Below are positions 35,052 to 41,825 of a DNA stretch of 43,227 bases, one piece after another; position 1 is the first letter of the stretch, and each line of letters starts with the position of its first letter. Made by a program: the position numbers and the translations under genes. Where the stretch lies: the NCBI GenBank assembly GCA_049611965.1, contig JBMZBC010000017.1, forward strand, positions 1 through 43,227. The letters are read 5' to 3'. Source of the stretch: UBA10364 sp049611965 (GTDB taxonomy: Bacteria; Bacteroidota; Bacteroidia; Flavobacteriales; Schleiferiaceae). The notes beneath the pieces are model-generated. The model worked only from the letters and a program-made list of their open reading frames with translations. It was not told the DNA's origin and searched no databases.

Positions 35052-35812
35052 CCCTTCCAATATCCTTCGAAACTGTATTGTGCCGGTCCTTCTAGAACAA
35101 CACTGCTGAACGGTCCCGTTCCTTCAAAATCTACAACAAGCTCCCCACCCATTGCCTTAATGTGCACGGGTGTATAAGCAGTGCCGTTGTGCACAGCAAC
35201 CATTGCTGCCGCCACAGCTCCAGTACCACAAGCCAGGGTTTCATTTTCTACCCCACGCTCGTAGGTGCGAATGGAAAAACCTTCTTCAAGGGCTACCAAA
35301 GAGTTAATATTACACCCCTCCTCTCCATAAGCGTCACGCAACGGTCGAGCGAAAGCAATGAAATCATCTGGATGACCATTATTAAGCACCACATGGTGTG
35401 GACTCCCCGTATCAATGAAAAAGGCCCCATATCTTTCAACAACAGCTGGCGCATCGATCATACCTAGAGCTACATTGTCGCCGTTGACTTCAGCCCAGTG
35501 GGGTCCGTCGATGGCGTGAAAATGCAAGCGTTCCGCCGCTATGCCAAGATCTGTAGCAAACTTCGAAATACAACGTCCTCCGTTGCCACACATGGTACTC
35601 TCACTACCGTCTGCATTGAAATAGACCATGTAGAAGTGGTCGCCGTCATGGCGCGGTGGCTCGAGATACATCAATCCATCGGCGCCAATACCAAAATTGC
35701 GGTGGCACATGTGGGCGATTTGGTCTTTTGTCAAACTGGCGCGGGATTCGCGACAATCTAACAGGATAAAATCGTTCCCGGCCCCTTGGTATTTGAAAAA
35801 CCTAAGATTCAT
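35048..35812 (-). CDS. dapF: Diaminopimelate epimerase
   Basis: Interconverts LL- and meso-diaminopimelate for lysine and peptidoglycan synthesis, cofactor-free. The start at 35812 (MNLRFFKYQGAGNDF) matches the usual family beginning and gives 254 residues; 35818 (MSMNLR) is equally possible, while a distant ATG at 35905 adds an unlikely extension. The two catalytic cysteines are in MCGNGGRC (Cys75) and LACGTGAVAAAM (Cys195), and IDTGSPHHVV is also conserved. It heads an operon with the GNAT gene and mltG, linking the peptidoglycan precursor and glycan-strand functions. Confidence 0.96.
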   Translation of the reverse strand: MNLRFFKYQGAGNDFILLDCRESRASLTKDQIAHMCHRNFGIGADGLMYLEPPRHDGDHFYMVYFNADGSESTMCGNGGRCISKFATDLGIAAERLHFHAIDGPHWAEVNGDNVALGMIDAPAVVERYGAFFIDTGSPHHVVLNNGHPDDFIAFARPLRDAYGEEGCNINSLVALEEGFSIRTYERGVENETLACGTGAVAAAMVAVHNGTAYTPVHIKAMGGELVVDFEGTGPFSSVVLEGPAQYSFEGYWKG

Positions 35813-35920
35813 GCTCATATCGGTGTTAAAAGGCGTTAAAGTTATGCACCTCGGTACAATATATACGTTCATTGGTGCATAATTTGAATGTAAGACGTTA
35901 TTCAATTTAAACAGAATACT

Positions 35921-37378
35921 ATGAAGATGAATGCGAAATCCATTGGAATGTTTGTTCTGCTTTTTGCAGCAGGCGGGCTTTTATCTCTAGCAGGTGCACA
36001 CGCATTGGGCTGGACGGGCAAGACTGTCGTTATTGAAAATCAGCCGGCCGCTGTGCCTGTTGCCGTTTCAAATTTCCCAGCAGCTAGTGCAGCAGTACCG
36101 ACAGATTTTGTGGAAGCTGCCGAAGCCTCTGTAGAAGCGGTCGTTCACGTAAAAATCACGGCAGAACGCGTGCAGAACTACTACAACCCGTTCAACGATT
36201 TATTTTTTGGTCGTCCATCTAACCCGCAACGCCAAGAGGTTCAGGGGTCCGGATCTGGCGTCATCTTAAGCGAAGACGGTTATATCGTAACCAACAATCA
36301 CGTCATCAAGGATGCCAAAGAAATCACGGTAGTGACGGCCAATAACGACGAATTCGACGCTGTGCTTGTAGGTACTGACCCTACCACGGACATCGCACTG
36401 CTTAAGATTGAGGCTGAAGGCTTACAAAAAATTACTGTGGCCAATTCTGACAATGTTCGATTGGGCCAATGGGTGCTCGCTGTCGGGAATCCATTCAATC
36501 TAACCAGCACCGTTACTGCAGGTATAATTTCAGCCAAGGGGCGCGATATCAATATTATCGACGAACAAAGCGCTATTGAAAGTTTCCTACAAACAGATGC
36601 GGCTGTAAACCCTGGGAATTCTGGGGGTGCACTAGTAAACACAGGTGGACAACTTGTCGGTATTAATACAGCAATCTCATCGCGGAGCGGCTCCTTCGAG
36701 GGCTACAGCTTCGCCGTACCGGCCAATCTAATGATGAAAGTCGTAGGTGACCTCAAGGAGTTCGGACGCGTACAACGTGCCTTTATGGGCATCAACTACA
36801 ACGAATTGAATGCTTCGCTCAGCGAAGAATTGGACCTTAAAGTTAATGCAGGCGTCTATGTAGCTAATGTCGTGGAAGGCGGCGCTGCAGACGATGCGGG
36901 TATAGAAAAGGGAGATGTCATCATCAATATTGACGGCAAGCAAGTACGCACCGGCGCTGACCTCACCGAGGCCATAGGTTCGCACCGTCCAGGAGAATCT
37001 CTTGATGTTGTAGTCAACAGAAACGGACGAAACGAGAAATTTAACCTCGTGCTTAAGAACAAGCTGGGTACTACCGAGATGCTAACACGTGAAGAAGAAA
37101 TTCTACGCTCGTATGGCGCGCGTATAAGCGAACTTTCGAGTAGCGAGAAGAGAAACCTTGGATTGCGCTACGGCGTTAAAGTCGATGAAATCTTAGGGGG
37201 CCGATTCGAAAAAGCAGGCATACCCGAAGGCTTTATCATCGTCAAGCTGAACAATGTCTACATCAACGATGTAGCTGAATTTGAAAAGCTCATTCAACAG
37301 TTTAACCCTGGCGACGGTGCCTTGATTCAAGGATTTGAAACCAACGGCAAGGCCAACTACTACGCCTTCGAATGGTAA
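35921..37378 (+). CDS. DegP/HtrA-family serine endoprotease
   Basis: Periplasmic protein-quality-control protease of 485 residues. The N-terminus is a signal or anchor helix (IGMFVLLFAAGGLLSLAGAHA). The trypsin-like domain has His127 (TNNHVIKD), Asp157 (TDIALLKIE) and Ser234 (NPGNSGGALVN). Two PDZ domains follow: about 275-370 (VVEGGAADDAGIEKGDVII) and about 390-485 (ILGGRFEKAGIPEGFIIVKL). All three catalytic residues are intact. It is divergent from dapF across about 108 bases and ends in a strong terminator. Whether it is closer to DegP or DegQ cannot be told by eye. Confidence 0.95.
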   Translation: MKMNAKSIGMFVLLFAAGGLLSLAGAHALGWTGKTVVIENQPAAVPVAVSNFPAASAAVPTDFVEAAEASVEAVVHVKITAERVQNYYNPFNDLFFGRPSNPQRQEVQGSGSGVILSEDGYIVTNNHVIKDAKEITVVTANNDEFDAVLVGTDPTTDIALLKIEAEGLQKITVANSDNVRLGQWVLAVGNPFNLTSTVTAGIISAKGRDINIIDEQSAIESFLQTDAAVNPGNSGGALVNTGGQLVGINTAISSRSGSFEGYSFAVPANLMMKVVGDLKEFGRVQRAFMGINYNELNASLSEELDLKVNAGVYVANVVEGGAADDAGIEKGDVIINIDGKQVRTGADLTEAIGSHRPGESLDVVVNRNGRNEKFNLVLKNKLGTTEMLTREEEILRSYGARISELSSSEKRNLGLRYGVKVDEILGGRFEKAGIPEGFIIVKLNNVYINDVAEFEKLIQQFNPGDGALIQGFETNGKANYYAFEW

Positions 37379-37430
37379 AACAAGAAAAATTGAAGGCAGA
37401 TAGTGTAAAAATGACACACTAAAATTTGAT

Positions 37431-37464
37431 AATAACCCGCTGAAAATCAGTGGGTTATTTTTTT
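37431..37464 (+). terminator. Intrinsic terminator of the HtrA gene
   Basis: AATAACCC (37431-37438) pairs with GGGTTATT (37452-37459), with an inner GCTGA/TCAGT extension, followed by five T. Confidence 0.92.
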
Positions 37465-37497
37465 ATTAATCAACTTAAAACCGATGGTTTTCTTCTC

Positions 37498-37505
37498 TAA
37501 CTTCG
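37498..37505 (+). promoter_or_regulatory. Possible -7 box for GAPDH gene
   Basis: TAACTTCG is one mismatch from TAnnTTTG and lies 26 bases before the ATG at 37531. No clear -33 box. Confidence 0.3.
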
Positions 37506-37530
37506 AAAGTAGAACCACCAATTTTTACAT

Positions 37531-38967
37531 ATGATTGCTCAAAAAGAGTACTCTAAAAAAGTCCATGCACGAATTCGTTCAGAACGCATGGCCGTGGACA
37601 TTATAGCCTGTGTCCATGAGCTATTCTACGATCGTGGAGTAGAGATCGTCATGTTTCGAAATACCCTGATTGACCGTAAGCCCAGTGAGGTGCTTGAACT
37701 GCATCAATACGCCAAGAGCATGCTTGAGAAGCCCATTTCTGTTGACGCTACATTGGAAATGTTAATGACTCTAAAGAAGACGGCCATTGAAAATGCCAAG
37801 ATTGACATTGGGCGACTCACTTCGGAATGGTCTGCATCGGAAAGTTATGCTGAGGAAATCATCGTGAATCAACTGAGTAGTTTCTTCGGTAGCCGACCCA
37901 AAAATGCCAAAGATGTCGTCCTTTTTGGTTTTGGCCGTATAGGACGACTCTTAGCTAGAGAACTTATTGCGCAAGAAGGAAGTGGCCGACAGCTTCGATT
38001 ACGAGCAGTAGCAGTACGCAGCATAGATGTTTCCAGTCTTCATAAGCGCGCTTCTCTGCTAAAGATTGACTCTGTACACGGTGCCTTCCCTGGAACAGTG
38101 CTCGTAGATGAAGAAAATTTAGCCTTGATAGTCAATGGTCGACCGATCCATTTTATTGCGACTCCGGACCCCACCAAAGCCGACTACACCGCCTATGGAA
38201 TTCAAAATGCACTATTGATCGATAATTCTGGTGCCTTTCGAGACGACGTTGCGCTTAGCAAACATCTCGAAGGTAAGGGAATCGAAAAGGTGTTGTTGAC
38301 GGCCCCAGGGAACGGGATCAAGAACATCGTGCACGGCGTCAACCATACCATTGTAGATACCACTATAGATAAAATCATTAGTGCAGCGAGTTGTACCACA
38401 AATGCCATAAGTCCAGTGCTGAAAGTTGTCAATGACGCATTTGGTATTGAACGAGGCCATCTTGAAACCATACATGCCTACACCAACGACCAGAACCTTG
38501 TGGACAATATGCACAAGAAGTACCGCCGTGGTCGCGCAGCAGCTTTAAACATGGTCATCACCGAGACAGGTGCAGGAAAAGCTGTCGATAAGTGTATTCC
38601 AGGTTTGGGATCGAAGCTTACCTCTAGTGCGATTAGAGTACCTGTTCCGAACGGTTCACTTGCCATTCTCAATCTTCAGCTGCTCCGCAGTACCAGTGAG
38701 GAAGAAGTATTAGACCTATTTAAGAATGCTGCTTTAAGCGGGCCCTTGGTTGAACAGATTCACTACAATACCTCGAATGAACTCGTGAGTAGTGATATTG
38801 TTGGAAACCCTTGTCCATCTATCTTCGACACCAATGCTACGCAACTCAGTGGCGATGGAAACAGCCTTACGCTCTATGTATGGTATGATAACGAATACGG
38901 TTACAGCAGACAAGTCCTACGTTTAGCGAAGTATTTCGCCCAAGTACGACGCAATGCGTATTACTAA
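37531..38967 (+). CDS. gap: Glyceraldehyde-3-phosphate dehydrogenase, long form
   Basis: Oxidises glyceraldehyde 3-phosphate to 1,3-bisphosphoglycerate. The 478-residue protein is longer than the standard 330-340: about 125 residues precede the Rossmann motif VVLFGFGRIGRLLA (Gly133-Gly138). The catalytic core is canonical, with ISAASCTTNAISPVLKVV holding Cys288, TIHAYTNDQNLVD supplying the His, and WYDNEYGYSRQV at the C-terminus. Long GAPDH of this kind is common in Bacteroidota. The role of the helical N-terminal extension is unknown. The gene is monocistronic between two terminators. Cofactor preference (NAD or NADP) cannot be assigned from what I see. Confidence 0.95.
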   Translation: MIAQKEYSKKVHARIRSERMAVDIIACVHELFYDRGVEIVMFRNTLIDRKPSEVLELHQYAKSMLEKPISVDATLEMLMTLKKTAIENAKIDIGRLTSEWSASESYAEEIIVNQLSSFFGSRPKNAKDVVLFGFGRIGRLLARELIAQEGSGRQLRLRAVAVRSIDVSSLHKRASLLKIDSVHGAFPGTVLVDEENLALIVNGRPIHFIATPDPTKADYTAYGIQNALLIDNSGAFRDDVALSKHLEGKGIEKVLLTAPGNGIKNIVHGVNHTIVDTTIDKIISAASCTTNAISPVLKVVNDAFGIERGHLETIHAYTNDQNLVDNMHKKYRRGRAAALNMVITETGAGKAVDKCIPGLGSKLTSSAIRVPVPNGSLAILNLQLLRSTSEEEVLDLFKNAALSGPLVEQIHYNTSNELVSSDIVGNPCPSIFDTNATQLSGDGNSLTLYVWYDNEYGYSRQVLRLAKYFAQVRRNAYY

Positions 38968-38997
38968 GTAAAACCAGGCTCCCCTAGCCTAATACAA

Positions 38998-39034
38998 AAA
39001 CCCCCAGCGGCCTGCGGCCGCTGGGGGTTTGTTT
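38998..39034. terminator. Bidirectional terminator between gap and the Lrp-family gene
   Basis: CCCCCAGCGGCC (39001-39012) pairs with GGCCGCTGGGGG (39016-39027) around TGC, with an A-run before and a T-run after, so it serves both convergent genes. Confidence 0.93.
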
Positions 39035-39057
39035 TATCCCAAAATAAGGGCGCGCCC

Positions 39058-39531
39058 TTATTCGCTTTCGTTAATGACTAAATCTAATAACCCGGTGTTC
39101 GAATTAATGCTTTCCTCCAAGGAGATCATACTTTCTGTATTCTCTACCCCTTCTATATCGTTAATGCGGAAAATCACGTCCTTGGCGTGCGATGCATCGC
39201 GGCAACGTATCTTGGCAAAGATGCCGTACTTCCCGGTGGCAAGGTGCGCCACTGTCACCTCAGGCACAGAGCGCAACTGATCAATAATATCAGGAGATTG
39301 CAACGAGCGCGATGTAAAGAGGCCGACGTAGGCCACAAATCCAAAGCCCAATTTTGCATAATCAACAGAGATGGATGTACTCTTGATAACGCCCATTTGT
39401 TCCATCTTCTTTACACGTACGTGAATGGTACCTGGGCTAACTAACAAATCCTTCGCAATCTCAGTAAACGGCTTACGCGCGTCCTTAACTAAATACTGCA
39501 GAATCTGTTTATCGAGTTTGTCTAGTTTCAT
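39058..39531 (-). CDS. Lrp/AsnC-family transcriptional regulator
   Basis: DNA-binding regulator of 157 residues. The start at 39531 (MKLDKLDKQILQYL) fits the family; an ATG ten codons earlier adds MHLCTLSLRP, which is untypical. A winged helix-turn-helix covers about 1-60 (FTEIAKDLLVSPGTIHVRVKKM as the recognition region). The RAM ligand-binding domain follows, with FVAYVGLFTS, VPEVTVAHLATGKYGIFAKIRC and a final EGVENTESMISLEESI. Such proteins sense amino acids and usually form octamers. Divergent from a small unknown gene across 176 bases, which hold a possible promoter and operator. Targets unknown. Confidence 0.93.
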   Translation of the reverse strand: MKLDKLDKQILQYLVKDARKPFTEIAKDLLVSPGTIHVRVKKMEQMGVIKSTSISVDYAKLGFGFVAYVGLFTSRSLQSPDIIDQLRSVPEVTVAHLATGKYGIFAKIRCRDASHAKDVIFRINDIEGVENTESMISLEESINSNTGLLDLVINESE

Positions 39532-39550
39532 AGGTCTAAGTGATAGAGTA

Positions 39551-39582
39551 CAAAGGTGCAATCCTCATTCTTGATATTCAAT
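39551..39582 (-). promoter_or_regulatory. Candidate promoter of the Lrp-family gene
   Basis: On the minus strand CACCTTTG (complement of 39551-39558) is one mismatch from TAnnTTTG, and ATTG (complement of 39579-39582) lies 20 bases upstream as a -33-like element. Confidence 0.4.
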
Positions 39583-39596
39583 GAGTACAACTACTC
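39583..39596. promoter_or_regulatory. Possible operator (inverted repeat) for the Lrp-family regulator
   Basis: GAGTA-CAAC-TACTC is an inverted repeat abutting the proposed -33 element. GAGTACAA also occurs at 39546-39553, near the -7 box, 37 bases away. The arrangement suits autoregulation by a multimeric Lrp-type protein; it is inferred from position only. Confidence 0.3.
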
Positions 39597-39646
39597 TTTT
39601 CCTTAAATTTTAGCCGAATTTTATTTTCCATCTAAAGATATCGCCT

Positions 39647-39654
39647 TATTTTTG
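39647..39654 (+). promoter_or_regulatory. Candidate -7 box for the 78-residue protein gene
   Basis: TATTTTTG exactly matches TAnnTTTG and predicts a leader of about 45-50 bases. A T-rich stretch (TTTTC at 39624-39628) lies at -33 spacing. Confidence 0.5.
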
Positions 39655-39707
39655 CATCCACAGCAAAACAATTATGGATTTGTTGAACAGAATTTAAAAA
39701 ATTAACA

Positions 39708-39944
39708 ATGACGGAAAACAATTCACATCTAAACGGACCGCAAGCCTTATTCACGATCAATAACCCAGAAAGCGTAATTGAAGTTTTCTTGGACGAGGCA
39801 GCTGGTAGCGTACGTGAAGTGAAGTGTTTGAACTACAACCGTTGTAAGGAGTATACCTACTCTGTAGAGGAATATTTAGACAGATACAGCCACCACCCAG
39901 CGGGCAAAGCAGTTGCAGCGAAGTTGGCGGTATCCGCAGAATAA
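39708..39944 (+). CDS. Unknown 78-residue cytoplasmic protein
   Basis: I do not recognise the family. The protein starts MTENNSHLNGPQALFTINNP. It has a predicted beta strand ESVIEVFLDEA, then VREVKCLNYNRCKEYTY with two cysteines six residues apart (Cys47... NYNRC), an acidic helix VEEYLDRYSHHP, and ends AAKLAVSAE. There is no signal peptide or membrane helix. Its transcription unit is complete: a perfect -7 box upstream and a strong terminator 37 bases downstream. It is divergent from the Lrp-family regulator, which may control it. The codon pattern and isolated, well-defined unit suggest a real and well-expressed gene. Confidence 0.75.
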   Translation: MTENNSHLNGPQALFTINNPESVIEVFLDEAAGSVREVKCLNYNRCKEYTYSVEEYLDRYSHHPAGKAVAAKLAVSAE

Positions 39945-39980
39945 AACTGACTTTCCATTCACTCTGTTTGTATTTGGGTT

Positions 39981-40015
39981 AAGTGGCGCTGAGGAAAGCA
40001 GCGCCACTTTTTTTT
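39981..40015 (+). terminator. Intrinsic terminator of the 78-residue protein gene
   Basis: AAGTGGCGCTG (39981-39991) pairs with CAGCGCCACTT (39999-40009) around AGGAAAG, with a run of T to 40015. Confidence 0.94.
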
Positions 40016-40057
40016 GCTCCAAATTCAAGACACACATACATCTAGTACGGGAGTACG

Positions 40058-40092
40058 AAAAACCCCTACCCAGGCTGCGCCTGGGTGGGGGT
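40058..40092 (-). terminator. Intrinsic terminator of the gcvT operon
   Basis: ACCCCTACCCAGGC (40062-40075) and GCCTGGGTGGGGGT (40079-40092) form a 14-bp stem with one wobble and a TGC loop. On the minus strand it is followed by five T (complement of 40058-40062). Confidence 0.9.
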
Positions 40093-40117
40093 TATATATT
40101 CCAAGAAATCGTAATCG

Positions 40118-41215
40118 CTACGCCTTCTTGTAGAACGGTAGTTTTACCACCTTCGCTTTAATCGTTTTATTGCGAATCACTACATCAAACTCACTACCCT
40201 CTGAGGCCAATTCCACCGGCACATAACCCATACCAATGTTTTTGCCAGTTGAAGGGCTCGCTGTCCCTGAGGTCACACGCCCCACCACTTCACCATCTTT
40301 GGCAATCTCATAGCCGTGACGGGGAATACCGCGGTCAATCATCTCGAAGCCCACCAATTTTTTCGTCACGCCTTCCTCCTTCTGCTTAGCGAAGGTGTCC
40401 GACGAAACAAAGTCTTTGGTAAACTTGGTGATCCAACCTAGACCGGCCTCTAAAGGACTCGTAGTATCGTCAATGTCGTTGCCGTACAAACACATTCCCA
40501 TTTCTAGGCGGAGTGTATCACGTGCGCCCAATCCAGCAGGCAGTAAGCCGTGGGGCTCGCCTGCCTCAAGCACGGCATTCCAAAGTGCTTCTGCATCGGC
40601 ATTATTGATGTAGAGCTCAAAGCCGCCAGCGCCTGTATAGCCCGTCGCCGAGATGATAACATCTTTAACGCCTGCCATCTCTCCGATGACAAAGTTGTAA
40701 TAGCGAATGGCCGACAAATCGGTACCTGTCAAGCTTTGAAGGATAGCTGTAGCCTTTGGGCCTTGCACCGCCAACAAACTGTAATCGTCGCTTTGGTTGC
40801 TCAAATTCACATCAAACCCCTCGGTGTATTTCATGATGTGGTTCCAATCCTTGTCCATATTCGAGGCGTTGACCACCAAGAGGAAATGCTCCTCCGAAAA
40901 GCAGTAGACCAACAAATCGTCCACGATACCGCCCTGCTCGTTTGGAAAACAGCTGTATTGAATCTTTCCTGGGATGAGCTTACTCACATCGTTGGACGTT
41001 ACCTTTTGAAGGAACGGCAAGGCATCCGGGCCTTCGACGAAAAATTCGCCCATGTGGCTTACGTCAAACATTCCAGCTTGCTCACGCACTGCAGCATGCT
41101 CATGACGTAGACCGCTGTACTGCACAGGCATATTGTAGCCGGCAAAAGGCACCATCTTCGCGCCCAGCGCGATGTGTACCTGCTCAAGTGCTGTTGATTT
41201 TAATTCTGTACTCAT
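40118..41215 (-). CDS. gcvT: Aminomethyltransferase (glycine cleavage T protein)
   Basis: Transfers the methylene group from aminomethyl-lipoyl H protein to tetrahydrofolate and releases ammonia. The 365-residue protein starts with STALEQVHIALGAKMVPFAGYNMPVQY. Further family motifs are MFDVSHMGEFFVEG, QYSCFPNEQGGIVDDLLVY with the THF-binding Asp, and GARDTLRLEMGMCLYGNDID. The C-terminal beta barrel contains RGIPRHGYEI and SGTASPS. gcvH and gcvP are not next to it. It is the last gene of a minus-strand unit after miaE (22-base gap). Confidence 0.97.
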   Translation of the reverse strand: MSTELKSTALEQVHIALGAKMVPFAGYNMPVQYSGLRHEHAAVREQAGMFDVSHMGEFFVEGPDALPFLQKVTSNDVSKLIPGKIQYSCFPNEQGGIVDDLLVYCFSEEHFLLVVNASNMDKDWNHIMKYTEGFDVNLSNQSDDYSLLAVQGPKATAILQSLTGTDLSAIRYYNFVIGEMAGVKDVIISATGYTGAGGFELYINNADAEALWNAVLEAGEPHGLLPAGLGARDTLRLEMGMCLYGNDIDDTTSPLEAGLGWITKFTKDFVSSDTFAKQKEEGVTKKLVGFEMIDRGIPRHGYEIAKDGEVVGRVTSGTASPSTGKNIGMGYVPVELASEGSEFDVVIRNKTIKAKVVKLPFYKKA

Positions 41216-41237
41216 ATTCTGTTGTAATAGGTTCTAC

Positions 41238-41819
41238 TTATCCGTGAATGAGGCCTTCTGTCCCCAAATTTGAAATGACTTCCGCCTCATATTCCAGCAA
41301 ATCTTGCCACATCTGATCCACTTCTTCCCGCTTCCCATAGGTACGGGCCAATTTTAAAAACATCGTATAGTGGTTGGCCTCAGAGATCATCAAAGTATGG
41401 TAGAACTCGCTGAGCTCTTTGTCCTCCAAATTCTCGCTCAGCACTCTAAAGCGTTCGCACGAGCGAGCTTCGATCAAGGCACATACCAACAAACGATGGA
41501 TCAAGCGAAGCTCGCGATCCCCACCTTTGGGAAAGAACGTACTGAGCTGGCCCACATAAGCATCCTTGCGCTCACGACCCAAGGTAAGGCCGCGTTGCAT
41601 GATGCGGTTGTGTACCATTTGGAAATGCCCCATCTCCTCGCGGGCGAGGGCGGTCATCTTATCTACTAATTCTGATTTTTCTGGATAGCCCACTATGAGG
41701 CTAATGGCGGTGGATGCGGCTTTTTGCTCGCAGTAGGCATGGTCGGTCAGAATCTCTTCGATGTTCTTCTCCGCAATGTTTGCCCAGCGAGGGTCGGTCG
41801 GTAATTTTAATCCTAGCAT
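41238..41819 (-). CDS. miaE: tRNA-(ms2io6A37)-hydroxylase (MiaE-like)
   Basis: Non-heme diiron protein of 193 residues that hydroxylates the isopentenyl side chain of modified A37 in tRNA. It has the helix-bundle iron ligands: Glu31 (YCEQKAASTA), the first ExxH at Glu62-His65 (AREEMGHFQMV), a Glu in LIEARSCERF, and the second ExxH in ISEANHYTMF. The beginning LKLPTDPRWANIAEKN is characteristic of the family. It lies six bases after the SulP gene and 22 before gcvT, so the three are probably co-transcribed although functionally unrelated. Confidence 0.93.
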   Translation of the reverse strand: MLGLKLPTDPRWANIAEKNIEEILTDHAYCEQKAASTAISLIVGYPEKSELVDKMTALAREEMGHFQMVHNRIMQRGLTLGRERKDAYVGQLSTFFPKGGDRELRLIHRLLVCALIEARSCERFRVLSENLEDKELSEFYHTLMISEANHYTMFLKLARTYGKREEVDQMWQDLLEYEAEVISNLGTEGLIHG

Positions 41820-41825
41820 CTTCTA

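Noticed and set aside
38975..38989. Small AGGCT-CCCCT-AGCCT hairpin after gap
   Set aside because: Five-base stem without T-run, next to a far stronger terminator; probably chance.
40550..41110. Long frame opposite gcvT (186 codons)
   Set aside because: Shadow of gcvT with no family features.
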